Below are positions 1 through 11,164 of a stretch of 64,000 bases of DNA, one piece after another. The notes beneath the pieces are model-generated. The model saw only the letters and a program-made list of their open reading frames with translations. It was not told the DNA's origin and searched no databases. The DNA is from Linanthus parryae (taxonomy: Eukaryota > Streptophyta > Magnoliopsida > Ericales > Polemoniaceae): assembly GCA_023055425.1 (NCBI GenBank), contig JALGPY010000010.1:19689363-19753362 (forward strand). The letters are read 5' to 3'. Each line of letters starts with the position of its first letter. The first letter of the stretch is position 1. A program made the position numbers and the translations under genes.

Positions 1-159
1 AGACTGGCCGGACTTAATTGGATATGGCATACGAAAGGACTCCGTCTCTGATTCGTCTTCTGAATCGGGAACCCACAATCCGGCGCCGGTGATTTCGGCA
101 TAGGAGTCACCCACCCATGTATCAAAGGATTCGAAGCCGTCCAGAGGGTTAGGGTTCAT
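1..159 (-). CDS. N-terminal part of an unidentified protein (partial)
   Basis: The reverse strand from 159 opens with ATG and stays open for 53 codons to the window edge. The peptide begins MNPNPLDGFESFD and is acidic around residues 32-41 (DSEDESETES). I do not recognise a family. The start is chosen because the upstream bases (160-400) are pyrimidine-rich on this strand with CTCT runs, as is usual for plant 5' leaders, and because the second codons are well spaced from the AACCCTAA-like leader. The gene may lie inside a minus-strand Helitron (see 1-1009) and could then be a captured fragment rather than a host gene. Confidence 0.5.
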   Translation of the reverse strand, partial: MNPNPLDGFESFDTWVGDSYAEITGAGLWVPDSEDESETESFRMPYPIKSGQS

Positions 160-480
160 GTTTCGGCGAAACCCAACAAACCCTAGAACAAATCGATGAA
201 GGGGGTTTGGGAGGAGAGGAGATATGTTCAAATCACTCAAGATCGCACCACAAAGTGGTGAGATCTGTTCACAATTACCACCAAACCGCCGTAGACGGCG
301 GTGGAACGGTGAGACACAGAGAGTCTCACAAAGAACAAGAGAGAGAGACAGAGAGGTTGGAAATGAACGGCGTAGACTAGGTTTTGTGTTTTTTTTGATC
401 TTCTGTTGTTTCAAGTGGGTTGGGTTTGTGTTGGGTTAATTTGGTTAGATGAATAGGTTAATTAGTGTAATTGGGCCTGT
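160..480 (-). promoter_or_regulatory. Probable 5' leader of the partial minus-strand gene
   Basis: Read on the minus strand, this stretch has CTCTGTCTCTCTCTCTTG-type pyrimidine runs at about 335-360 and no long open frame. That is typical of a plant 5' UTR and core promoter. No clear TATA box was seen, so the transcription start is not placed. Confidence 0.35.
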
Positions 481-1157
481 TGTAACTAAGTGACCCACTA
501 ATGTGATTAATCTGTGGCCCAATGTCATTTGGGATATTTTATAAAAATAACAAGTGGGGTATTTGATGAGGGTATTTTGGGTAGTTGGCAACAAAAACTT
601 TGCCAAAAAGGGAAAGGGGGAGCAAGAGAGGAAACGTCCCAAAATAGAAAGGGGGCTAAAGAGAAGAAACGGAGTGGTACCCCCCAATTTCCACCAACTA
701 CAAGGGGCAAAAATGAGAAATTAACAAATGCACGTATCTTCTTTTAAGTTAGGTAGTTTGATAAAAAAAAATCACACCAAGAAATAATGGTAAATGTTAA
801 GGGATAGTGTGTGAAAGCTAATGGGTTAGTGGGTTGCAAATTATACGAAATGTGTGATCAACGGTTACGTAGTTACTAAGTGATGGGTTTCTTCTGATTT
901 CCAATTTTACCCAAAACAATAATTTTCTTCTCTTTAGTATGAAGGGCATTCAATGTCTAGTGAAAAAGGTCTCACCAAAATCCTTATTCCCTTTATATAT
1001 TAGTATAGATAGTGATTCGCCGACCAAGGTATGACCTGCTCGGTCTAACTGGTCTCCTGCCATTTTCGGTTATGGAACTTGGAGGGTGGAATGGGCTGCG
1101 TGCCTGCCATATGGCTGAAATCTCATGAATACTGGAGACTTAACGAACAGAGCTATA

Positions 1158-1235
1158 TCCTACTACCTTATATAAAATAGAACATCTTGTTGGCCACGTC
1201 AGCGCCACATCATCGTTTTGGCTGACGTGGTCCAA
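1158..1235 (+). other. Helitron 5' terminus
   Basis: TCCTACTACC, then CTTATATAAAATAG, then GGCCACGTCAGCGCC. The host base before it is A. The subterminal region shows no inverted repeat, as expected for this class. Confidence 0.5.
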
Positions 1236-2483
1236 TGGCAGGAGGACATGTAATTGCATAGTGAAATCCTCTAAGTCCAGTTACGCGAATACCCTTTGGG
1301 GGCTTCGCTATTAACAGTTGTTCGCCTATGGTATTCATGTAATTACTCTACTGAGAAACTGCCCCTGTGTTCTTCAGCTTTTACCCCTAAACATATTTAC
1401 GGACATACCCTTCGGTCACATTGCCATTTACAGCTGCGTGCCTTTGGTGTTTCTGTAATTAGGTAGGGGAAACCACCATCGTTGCCCTTGGTTTTCCCTC
1501 TCTCTTCTGATGTTGACACAGCCTTCAGATTCAACCACGAGAAGCTTCCAAGTGAAGCTGGTTGTTCGAATTTAGAGGGGAGAGTAAGAATTGGAAGAAT
1601 CGACGATGGTGAATCGAAACCTGGAGCCAGAAATCGAAGCGTGCTAAGATGTTGCTGTGCCTCCCGCAGTGAAGTCGCGGTTGCTGCACGCGGTTTAGGC
1701 ATGGAGTGGATAAGAGCTCTGACACTGAACCAAATGGCCCTCCAATCGCACAAGCTCTCATCTCCCTAAATCAGCAAATCTCAGATATTTCTTCCAATTC
1801 TAATTTTATTTCTGGGTTTTAATTTCTATCTTCATGTGTCCTGGCGACCTAATCTCTTGCTCTGCATCTGGAATTAGAAACATGTAGATTTTTGACTTCG
1901 AATGCATGTATGTTGAATCGATTCTCACCCTCTTTTTCGATTCTAGGTTTCGTGGGCTTCGCTGTTCATTGGATTGGAACTAAGTTCATCAGTGGTTGCC
2001 GATGAAGAAGAGGACGTTCAACTACTTTGGCTGTTTCGCTTGCAGAAGGTAATCCAAGTGGTTCTCTGCTGTCATTTGGGCATTTTTGTGGCATTTAGTT
2101 ATGAAATTTTGTTCTTAATGAAGATGGGCTATTTTTTTGCTATGCTTATGAGGGAAGAGGTTGCAGTCGGCGGATTGACAGAGTACAGGTTCATCTGTTT
2201 TAGTACCCGATTTAGAAGGCAAGGTTTTTATTCCTCCAATTTTGTTCAATTCCTTGCTTTTAAGATCTTATTATGTTTCTGTTTTGTACTACTTTCATGC
2301 TTTTTTCCTAACACAGTGTATTCGCATGCGCATTTGAATGTCACTTGTTCAGGTCAGATAATTTATTACTTAGGGCATATAAGATTTTCTGAAATGATCT
2401 CCAGTAAAGTTTCTAACTGAGATGTATGTTCTGTAGAAATAGAGCACACTATACTTGTCGTTTATGTTGTGGGGTGAACCTAA
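1236..2483 (+). other. Helitron 5' segment with one exon-like stretch
   Basis: I see no recognisable gene from 1236 to 1946. Short open frames on both strands at 1397-1769 have no family signature. Bases 1947-2048 look like an exon: the acceptor TTCTAG precedes it, the donor GTAATC follows, and the frame is open for 34 codons with an acidic run (ADEEEDV). It may be an upstream exon of the RRM fragment that follows, but the frame link was not established. Confidence 0.3.
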
Positions 2484-2810
2484 ATTTATATTGGCAACCT
2501 TTCCTCGGCTGTTAAACCTGAATATTTGAAGAACCATTTTAGCCAGTTTGGGACCGTACGTAGTGCAAGAGTGTTACAAGATCGCAAGGGAGGAAAAAAC
2601 CGCGTATATGGGTTTCTTTCCTTCTCCACACCTGCCGAACGTGACGCGTCATTATCCTTAGATGGAACAGTTGAGTTTCTCTTCCCCATGCTTTGGCCTT
2701 ATGCTTGCTTCTGTTTACTTGGTCTTGTTGCTTAATTGTCCTCTTGCTTGCAGGAATATTTTGGTAGGAAAATAATTGTTAGGGAAGTTGTACAAAAGTC
2801 CGAGGATTGA
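2484..2810 (+). pseudogene. RNA recognition motif (RRM) protein fragment, two exons
   Basis: Two exons (2484-2669 and 2754-2810) joined by a GT-AG intron encode one complete RRM of about 80 residues ending in a stop. RNP2 is IYIGNL at the very start, RNP1 is RVYGFLSF near residue 44, and the last strand reads FGRKIIVREV. RRMs bind single-stranded RNA; many small plant ones act in organelles or nuclei, but the specific protein is not recognised. A TAA sits immediately before the first codon used and no splice acceptor lies just upstream. The 5' part is therefore missing or shifted by an indel, which fits a captured fragment inside the Helitron rather than an intact gene. Confidence 0.75.
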
Positions 2811-3479
2811 ATCTGAAACAAGACATGCTTCATCATTTTCAAAAGTGGTGCCTTAAGGTTCGCGGAAATGTTTCGAGAAGTAGTCAAACGCTTCGATGTT
2901 GTGCATTGTCGTTTGCTATGGTTATCAAAGTTGGAGAAACCTCAAATCTCTCTTGTATTCGGCTATTCTCAAATATCAACTTTACGTGAAAGATGATTTA
3001 GAAGATATCTTTCTCTTGGGATATTTTTTTACGGATAAAATGGTAATAGTGTGTTGCCTGGGCGTGCATAGTTGTCTGCATTTCCTTTGAACTTCCCAAG
3101 TTAGCTGAATAATCTTAAGAAGTGGGGCTCTGTTTGATTGAATTGCAGATATGACAGGAGTAAATCCACGGTTTATTTGGTTGAGTATACGCTACACTTG
3201 TTGCTGAAGAGCTTTTAAACAGTATAGCTGTCAGGTATGAAAATTAACACATTCGCCCATTCTTGATTATAGCAAGGTATTGAAGAACTGAATTGCTATA
3301 GACGAATCAATGAGCATATATGTTCATATATGTTCTTTCATCTGTGCAGCCTTCTCTTTCTTCTAATAGATTCACAGAGTGGATCTTGTTCCCAGGTTTC
3401 AGTGCAGAAATCGCTGCTTCTTGAGCCTTCATCATGACAAGTGAGGTAACCGGTACTAACTTTTCATATTAGAAGTATC
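2811..3479 (+). other. Captured 3' flank of the RRM fragment
   Basis: AT-rich, non-coding in any long frame. It includes a possible short exon around 3149-3236 bounded by TTGCAG and GTATGA, whose frame is broken. It ends at the target site ATAGT (3480-3484) of the Tat-type retrotransposon. Confidence 0.3.
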
Positions 3480-3484
3480 ATAGT

Positions 3485-4112
3485 TGTAGATAGTGCTTTC
3501 TGAGAAGACAGATCTTGGCCACGTGGCAATCATCTAGCACACCATATTGTGCTCCACACACACCGGATCACCAGCCGCGCTGATCCACGTGGGGGCTGCG
3601 AGACAGGGCCCTCGCATACCACTGCACGGGACTTGTAGGGACTTAGTTGTTTGGAGGCTAGAGTAAGTCCTGTCACGTGTGAGCCAAGCCCGCGCGCGAC
3701 CCTTAGTAACTGCCTTTGAGAGATTTATGGCACGAGCTCCGTAAACCCGGTCAAACCGGTCAAACCCGGTCAACCCCATAACGGTTCCGGTATACGCGGA
3801 TAACGTGCTGTAACGGTCCCTATATACGCGGACGAACGTGACGTTGTGGTTAAGCTAATTAAGCCGCCATTAATGGGCGCATTAACCACACTACAACGGT
3901 CACATTCTCCGTTATATATAGGATCGTTAACCCTTCCGTACAAGGGAGAACAACCAGACATACGCGGAAGCTCTGCCAAACCCCTAGCTCTCTCTCATAC
4001 AGTGCTATTGCCTTACTCTCTCCCTACACACAACCCAACACTTCCTGTGCCATTTTCTATTCTCTGCCTTTGGTGTACACAAAGTTCTCTCTGCAGGATT
4101 CTCTTGTACACA
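3485..4112 (+). repeat. 5' LTR of the Tat-type element
   Basis: 628 bp, TG...CA ends, near-identical to 26484-27111. A GC-rich U3 is followed by a TATA-like TTATATATAGG at about 3912-3921. Confidence 0.93.
3912..3921 (+). promoter_or_regulatory. Candidate TATA box in the 5' LTR
   Basis: TTATATATAG lies about 190 bp before the LTR end and is kept in the 3' LTR, a suitable place for the start of genomic RNA. Confidence 0.5.
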
Positions 4113-4128
4113 TTTTGGTGAACCTGAC

Positions 4129-6765
4129 GTGGACTTACCATTGCAAGCAACCATGTCTCATGAGGATGATGTCAGTAACAGATCGCCTTCCACGGAGACC
4201 ACATCGGGGGAGGAGGCCCGCCGTACTCCTACAGCTACCGGTGAAGCTCCGACACTAGAAGCCTTGGACGCCACCATCCAGAATCAGGCGAAGGCTCTCA
4301 AAGCTCAATCTGCACAGCTGGAACGGATAATGGTTGTCCTGGGGACTCTCGCCCCAAACCCCACACCAGCCACCACCGTCTCTCAGGGAGGAGGAGCCTC
4401 CACCACTCAAGGATTGGGAGTGTCAACCACACCACCCAATCCTAACCTGCAAACTCCACCGGCGACTACGCAGCTACCCTCAATTCAGGGGTCAACAGCT
4501 CAAATGTTGCCTCTTGCTGCTCATACTCCTCAACCTCCAACTTTGGTTCCTAATCCGGACTCACAGTATCCCTTGCCTCCCCCAATGGCAACGTAGGGTA
4601 ACATGAATTCACAATATGTCCCTAGCCCTCCTGCGACATATGTGTCGCCTCCGCCTGCGGCAACCCCTCCTCCTGCTGCCGAGCGAGGTGCTCCGGAGTG
4701 TATGACGTCGCTGCAGCGGCGCATAGACACTATTCTGGCTCACCAATCGTTCGCGGATACCATCATCCCAAAGCTTGACAACGACCCGCCTATTCCACGA
4801 GAGATTTACCTCATGCCTAACCCTGATGGGTACAAGGCTCCCAAATGGGACAAGTTCGAAGATGTCAATGGGAACGCTCATGAGCATGTCATGCGCTTCA
4901 TTGATGTAATGGGGCCGTATGGGGATGATCCTAAGCTGATGATGCGCGAGTTCCCGAAATTCTTGGGGAACGTAGCTTACAAGTGGTACAGGAAGTTGGA
5001 AGCCGGATCCGTGAAGACTTGGGACGACATGGTCCAGAAGTTTTACACTAAGTTCTTCCAGATGGAGGAAAAGGTGACGATGATTCATCTCTCGCGGATG
5101 TATCAGAAGCGCGAGGAAGATGGAATAACATTCATCAAGAAATTCAGGGCCAAGTCCTTGGAATGCAAGGATGTGATACTCGAAAGCAGACTCGTGGAGA
5201 TATGCATGCAATGCATGCGAGACGAGTACAAAGGTATGCTTATCAACCTGCAAACGCCTACATTTTCAAAACTTATCGAATGCACGAAGAACATCGAGCG
5301 CATAGTGGAGAGGCAGAAAAAGAGGAATGCCCCTGACAGATCCTCGAGCGGTACCACTTTCAAAATTGGGAGGTTCAGCTACAAGAGAGCGCGTGAGGCT
5401 GAAGTGAACACGGTCTCGCCCCAAAAGCAGCCGAAGGTAGTAAACTTCGATGCTCCACCTCTGCCATGTTCGGAAGAAGAAGCAAGCGACCTTTGCAGAC
5501 AAAGGATTAAGGACGGTGTCCTGCCGCCGCTCAAAAAGGCACCCTCCAGGGAGATGGCGAGGGACCCAAAGTGGTGCGAATGTCACGGAAAGGTCATGCA
5601 TCCCACGGCTGACTGCAAGAAGCTCAGAATCATGGTAAGCCAAAAGATGAAAAATGGCGAACTGATCGTCAGTGATCAAAGGCAGGATGTGCGAAACAAT
5701 CCACTCCCTGCCCATGCGGAGCAAGAGTCGAAAGGCAAAGAGGTCGCCATGATTTCGATTGTGGACCTTGAGGAGGTTGCAGAGGATGGTCTACCCATCA
5801 TTGCTGAGATCCACAGTGACGAGGACTACAGCATAGACACGGAGGACGAACGTGCCGATCGAATGAAGGGATCCCATGCGTTCAGCAGGTTCTTCGATGA
5901 GATGAATTTCTCAGAGAAATGCCGGAAGGAGATGACAAAGGCAATCCTGAGGATAGCAAAAGATTACGAGGAGGATATCGTAGTCTCCAATGGAAAGGTT
6001 GTCAGGGCGTCTCGCTCCACAGAAAAGGTCATGACCTTCTCCGCAAGCAAAAAAAAGACAGATGCGAGCCATCAGAAGCCTCTGTATGTGACAGCCATCA
6101 TCAATGGCGTGGAGTTCAAAAGAGCGTTCGTCGACGGAGGAGCAGCAGTTAACGTTGTCTCGCTCCATACTCTAAAGCTAGCGGGAATTCCGGAGCACAA
6201 GATCGTCAAGCGTCCATCCCCGCTGATGGGATTCGGAAGCGACTCCAGAATGACGATAGGATGGATCCGCCTGGGTGTCCAGATCGGCAAAATCAAGTGT
6301 TCAGCAAAATTCTATGTCATAGATGCGAACACTACTTATCATATGATTATAGGCCGGGCCTGGATTCATCGCTTTGATGCTGTTCCTTCAACAGCTCACC
6401 AAGTGATGAAAGCTATCTGGAATGACAGAATAGTTGAGATACCCGCTTCGACAAATCCTTTCAACATGGATGAAGCGCATCTCAGTGAGGCGGTGTGGTT
6501 CACTGAGATGGCAGATGAGCAAACGCCGGGACCATTCAACCCCACTCATTTGCCACGATGGGAGGACATCAAAGATCAGTCACCCGCAGGAGTGATGGTG
6601 ACAAGAGAGGATGCCAAGGAAAAGCCGTCTACGCGAGAAGAGGCGCCGCGGATTGCTTACCAGCGAAAGAACGTGTACACTCTGAAAAGGATAGCAAAAC
6701 ATGATCCTGAAGGCAAGGAGATAGAGAGTTTCTACGCCAATGGGAAGAAATGCTATCGCATATGA
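4129..6765 (+). pseudogene. gag and protease of the Tat-type element
   Basis: One frame runs from 4129 (ATG; a second ATG at 4153 is as likely) to TGA at 6763-6765, broken by a TAG at 4594-4596. The N-terminal 150 residues are Pro/Thr/Gln-rich. A retrotransposon capsid domain lies at about 4800-5320 (YKWYRKLEAGSVKTWDD, FIKKFRAKSLECKD). A retropepsin-like domain follows at about 6085-6400 with DGGAAVN in place of the usual DTGA, and IIGRAWIH near its end. Gag packages RNA and the protease cuts the polyprotein. The TAG in the proline-rich linker inactivates this copy unless the downstream ATG at 4603 is used. Confidence 0.85.
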
Positions 6766-8753
6766 AGGTGCGCGGGGGTGTCCTCACGCGAGCATGGGGA
6801 TATCCCTGAGCAAATCAATCAAATTGAGCAGGTTTCGGAGACAGACAAACCAATGCCAAGCGCTCTAAAAGAGAAACTCAAAGAAGCACCCGAATGCATG
6901 GAAGACAAACCCAGACCACAAAAGCAGGAGCTGAAGGAGGTATTCCTAAGCCGGGGCGAAGAAAAGAAGAGGCCAGTCTTTATAAGTGCGGACCTCACAG
7001 GCGAAGAGGAGGAAAGATTGCTACAACTCTTGACTGAGTACAAGGACGTGTTCGCATGGGAATACAATGAAATGCCCGGCCTGGACACGAGCATCACCAT
7101 GCACCGGTTGGATGTGATTCCAGGATCTATACCGGTAAAGCAGAGCACAAGAAGCTTTAGGCCGGAGCTCAACGTGAAGATTAAGCAGGAAATTGTCAAA
7201 CTCTTGGATGCCAAATTCATAGAGCCAAATCACCATTCCACTTGGTTGGCCAACATTGTGCCAGTAGTAAAGAAGAATGGGAAAATTCGCATCTGTGTAA
7301 ACTTCCGAGATCTTAATCGCTTCTGCCCCAAGGATGATTTTCCACTCCCCAACATCGACTTACTTATCGATTCAACCGCGGGTCATCGCATGTTAAGCTT
7401 CATGGACGGCTTCAGCGGGTACAATCATATCAAGATGGACCCCGAGGATGCACGGAAAATCGCATTCATCACCCCGGTGGGAGTCTTCAATTACACGGTT
7501 ATGCCTTTTGGTCTCAAAAACGCAGGTGCGACTTACCAGCGGGCCATGATGGCCCTGTTTCACGATATGATGCACAAGGAAGTAGAATTCTACGTGGATG
7601 ACTTAGGGTGAGTTTGGGAATGCTTCTGCTGCCAGCACAGCTGCTTTCCGACAGCAGAAGCAGTTTTAATGTGTTTGGTAAAAATAAAATTTCTGCTTTT
7701 CCGGACAGTTTCTGCTGTCCCACAGCAGTTTTCAGGAAGCAAGGGGGGAAATGCTTTTCCAGAAAGTGCTTTTGATTAATTTATCTACAACCGAATTGGA
7801 CCTTACAATTTTTTAAAGTTTCAATAGTTATCTTTTCGGAAATGACACGTGTCATATATTTTTGTCATTTTACCCTCTCACAACAAGTTCACAGTTGATT
7901 TTACCAAACACAAAATGACTATATCAATATTTCACAGCAGCTTCTACGTAATATTTATCAAACAACATTTTATCAAAAATTCACAGCAGCTTCTTATGGT
8001 GTTTTCACACAGCAGCTTTCTACCACCGCCAGAGCATTCCCAAAGTAGCCCTTAGTCGTAAAATCCAAGGAGGAGGCAGACCATCTGGGGGATTTGCGAA
8101 AAGTGTTCAACAGATGCAGAAGCTTTCAGTTAAAAATGAACCCCATGAAGTGCGCATTCGGGGTAACATCGGGAAAGTTCTTGGGATGCGTGGTACATCG
8201 TCAAGGAATAGAGCCTGATCCTGCGAAAGTATCGGCCATCACTAGCATGACGGCGCCGCATAACCAAAGTACCTTGAAAACCTTCTTGGGAAAGTTATCT
8301 TTTCTGCGAAGGTTCGTCCCGGCGATCGCCGAAACCACTTACTGTTTCAGCGACCTTCTCAAGAAAGATGCTGTATACAATTGGACTACAGAGCATGAGG
8401 ATGCGTTCGGAAAACTAAAGGAGCTGCTGACGTCGTCAAAAGTAATGATCGCACCTCGTCTCGGATCACCACTCTTGTTGTATCTGACGTCAACAAGGAG
8501 ATCTATAGGGGCACTCCTGGCTTAGGAATATGAGGGTCAAGAAAGGCCCATCTACTACATCTCTCGCATAGTGCAGCCCGCAGAATCAAGGTACACGGAC
8601 ATCGAGCGACATTGCCTTGCCTTATTCTTTGTAATAGAGAAGTTGAGACACTATTTTGCTTCGCACAAAGTGGTAGTGGTCACAAAGATTGATCCTATAC
8701 GGTATCTTCTGACCCACACAACTCCTGGGGAAGATTGGCAAAATGGTATATGA
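6766..8753 (+). pseudogene. Reverse transcriptase and RNase H of the Tat-type element
   Basis: The frame continues that of gag after the TGA at 6763-6765. The reverse transcriptase shows KKNGKIRICVNFRDLN, FMDGFSGYNHI and the active-site motif YVDDL ending at 7605. A MITE (7606-8051) interrupts it exactly there, and the frame resumes at 8055 (VVKSKEEADHL). RNase H follows (IYYISRI, DIERHCLALFF). A TAG at 8523-8525 and a frameshift near 8735-8750 break the rest. The enzyme would copy element RNA into DNA; this copy cannot. Confidence 0.88.
7606..8051. mobile_element. PIF/Harbinger-like MITE inside the reverse transcriptase
   Basis: 446 bp, with ends GGGTGAGTTTGGGAATGCT and the complement of AGCATTCCCAAAGTAGCCC, matching at most positions. 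It is flanked by a 3-bp TSD TTA (7603-7605, 8052-8054). The 3-bp TTA duplication and GGG-starting inverted repeats fit Tourist/Harbinger MITEs. It has no coding capacity. Removing it with one TTA restores the frame of the host element, so it entered after the retrotransposon. Confidence 0.85.
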
Positions 8754-9208
8754 CCATTTCTCAATATGACATCACATGTGTTCGACCCCGGGCGATCAAG
8801 TCGCAAGCGGTAGCGGATTTGCTAGCGCAGTTCCCTAATAACAGTCATGAGCCTGTGATTGAAGAAGAATTGGAGGGACCTGAAATCTACGCAGTTGAGC
8901 TGCCCTATTGGACGCTCCATTTCGATGGCTCGTCAACAATGAAAGGTGGAGGTATTGGAATAGTCTTGACCAAACCAGATGGAGAGGTCATACAGATGTC
9001 CGCAAAGCTTGATTTCGCAGTCACCAACAATGAGGCAGGGTATGAAGCCCTCATCACAGGACTTCGCGCGGCTAGGGCCCTAGAAGTAAGTAATCTGACG
9101 GTCATGGGGGACTCCAAGCTAATCGTCAAACAAGCCTCGGGCGAATATGGTTTGAAGGAGATAAACCTATTACCCTACCGGACCTCGGTACAAAAACTGG
9201 TGCAATAG
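8735..9208 (+). pseudogene. Second (archaeal-type) RNase H of the Tat-type element
   Basis: After AKWYMTISQYDI and a linker (ADLLAQFPN), a second RNase H domain starts at about 8905 with LHFDGSST, then NNEAGYEALITGL and MGDSKLIVKQ. These contain the D, E and D catalytic positions of the RVT_3 family. An additional RNase H between pol RNase H and integrase marks the Tat/Ogre group. TAG at 9206-9208 ends the frame early; the same frame continues (FCDVRYEHKPRADN) to about 9284, where it shifts. Confidence 0.85.
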
Positions 9209-9290
9209 TTCTGCGACGTTAGGTACGAGCACAAACCCAGAGCGGACAATAGGCATTCTGATGCTTTAGCTACCTTGGGATCCAAGGTTA

Positions 9291-10953
9291 GTGCAGATAA
9301 ATGTCCCGCGAGAATTTTCGATTGAAGTGCGAACATCCTCGGCGTTGACAGAGGACGTGTGCGACGATGAATGCATGGATGATGCAGACTGGAGAAAGTC
9401 AATCTTACGGGCCATCGCAGAAGGCACGAGCAACGAGAATTGGGCATCCATAAAGGGGTACTGCATACATGACAACACCCTCTACTACAAGGGCCCTGGC
9501 GGAATACTCATGCGATGCGTCTCGGAGCAGGAGGGACAAGTGCTGTTAGAAAAGATTCACCAACATGCTTTGCGGGGAAAGTGAGGTGTCAATCTATCGA
9601 AAAGCCCAGAGGTATGGCATTCATTGGCCGCACATGTCAACGGCCGCAACATTGATCCAAGGAAATTGCGAAAGTTGCGCACTGATCAAGGACTCTCTAT
9701 TAATTTCTCTGACCGACGATGATGTGGATTGGAGGAAACCACTCTTTGACTTTCTCACGCAAGGTATTGTGCCTGAGTCGAGAAAAGAAACCGAGAAACT
9801 AAAGAGGAAAGCAGCACGATATGTGGTGCAAGAAAATCTGCTTTGGCGAAGGGGCCATGAAGGCAACCTGCTGCGACGTCTGGACAGCAAGGAAGCACAA
9901 GAAGTGATGGACCTTTCTCATCAGGTGGAACATCAGGGAGGTGCGAAATTATGCAGACAACTCCTCTCGATTGGATACTTCTGGCCCACCATGGAGGCTG
10001 ATTGCCGCACCAAAGTAAGATGCTGCCAGGAGTGCCAATTCAAAGGTAATATAGTGCACGCTCCTGCCGTAGATCTACACGCGTTGGGAACACCATGGCC
10101 GTTTCATACATGGGCTCTGGATTTCGTCGGTCCCATTAGACCGACCTCGCACGGGAATCATTTCATTCTCACCGCGACCGAGTTTTTCACCAAGTGGGTA
10201 GAAGCAATACCACTGAAGACAGCAAATGCGCTAGCCGTGGTCCATTTCATCCAAGAAAGCATCATATGCAGGTTCGGAATTCCAAACACCATTCTTTCGG
10301 ATAATGGTACCCCTTTTGTCAATCGACAGGTGACTGCAAAGCTAGCAGAGTACAACATAAGGCAGATATGCTCCACTCCATACTACCCGAAGGGGAATGG
10401 GCAAGCAGAAGCAACCAACAAGACGTTATTAAGGATCTTGAGCAAGATGGTGGCGGATGACCACAAGAAATGGGCTGATTCTTTGAACATAGCCCTGTGG
10501 GCCTATCGGACTTCTCCAAGGACGCCCACAGGGGCCTCGCCATTTCTTTTATGCTATGGAGCTGAAGCTGTGGTACCTGCGGAAGTGAAGATCAACTCTG
10601 CAAGGTTGGCTTTTCATGCATTATATGACAACCAACGCTATCATGACCTGGTCCTGTTAGAAGAGAAGCGGGAGCAAGCTAAAAGGACTAACAAACGATA
10701 CCAAGAAAGGATCGCTCGTGCGTACAACAAAACAGTCCAACGTGGAGATTTCGCAGTTGGAGATTTGGTCTTGCGCGCGTCTGACCATTGCATGCGAGAG
10801 GCAGCTCACCCAAAATTCGCAGCCAATTGGGAAGGACCCTTTGAAGTCACAGAAGTCTCTGATAGGGGCTACTGCAACATACGGAGGTTACATGGAACGG
10901 CCTCAACCCCAAGCTCAGTCAACATGCGCTGGATCAAGAAGTATTATCCTTAA
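9291..10953 (+). pseudogene. Integrase region of the Tat-type element
   Basis: Two frames (9291-9584, then 9565-10953) are joined by a frameshift near 9570. Two His/Cys zinc-binding modules follow each other: the first spans the frameshift (IHQHALRG, GIHWPHM, CESC), the second is at about 9915-10040 (SHQVEHQGG, CQEC). The catalytic core has WALDFVGP, LSDNGTPFVN and GNGQAEATN, supplying the DDE triad. A C-terminal GDLVLR and a final WEGPFEV-type domain complete a plant gypsy integrase. It would insert element DNA into the genome. The second frame is intact for 462 codons. Confidence 0.9.
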
Positions 10954-11164
10954 CTTCTCTCATTATATGTGTTAGATTATAACGTCTGCTTTATACTCTG
11001 TATTGCTAAAACTCGTGCATCTTCTCTCCCATATGAGGGAATTGTAATCTCATCTCTCCCATATGAGAGTATTTTATAAAAAGACTTCTCCCAAATGGGA
11101 AGAACTTTATGATTTCAACCGTCTTTATTGCCTTGTTTATTTCATTATTTCTCAGTAGCGAACG

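Larger units (their letters stand above)
1..1009 (-). mobile_element. Possible second Helitron, 5' end at 1009, running left out of the window
   Basis: On the minus strand, base 1010 is A and the sequence from 1009 reads TCTATACTAATATATAAAG. This is the TC...TATACTA...ATATAAA type of 5' terminus common in plant Helitrons. No hairpin plus CTAG end is visible between 1 and 1009, so any such element would continue beyond the window. Bases 481-1009 are otherwise AT-rich without a convincing gene. The call rests on one terminus only. Confidence 0.3.

Noticed and set aside
1397..1769. Overlapping frames of 76-118 codons on both strands
   Set aside because: Neither strand shows a family signature or splice support; left as unassigned Helitron sequence.
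4113..4140. Primer binding site of the Tat-type element
   Set aside because: The bases after the 5' LTR (TTTTGGTGAACCTGACG) did not give a tRNA match I could name with confidence, so no site is called.
4609..5724. Long minus-strand frames opposite gag (up to 214 codons)
   Set aside because: Shadows of the plus-strand gag; no domain, and the codon pattern belongs to the plus strand.
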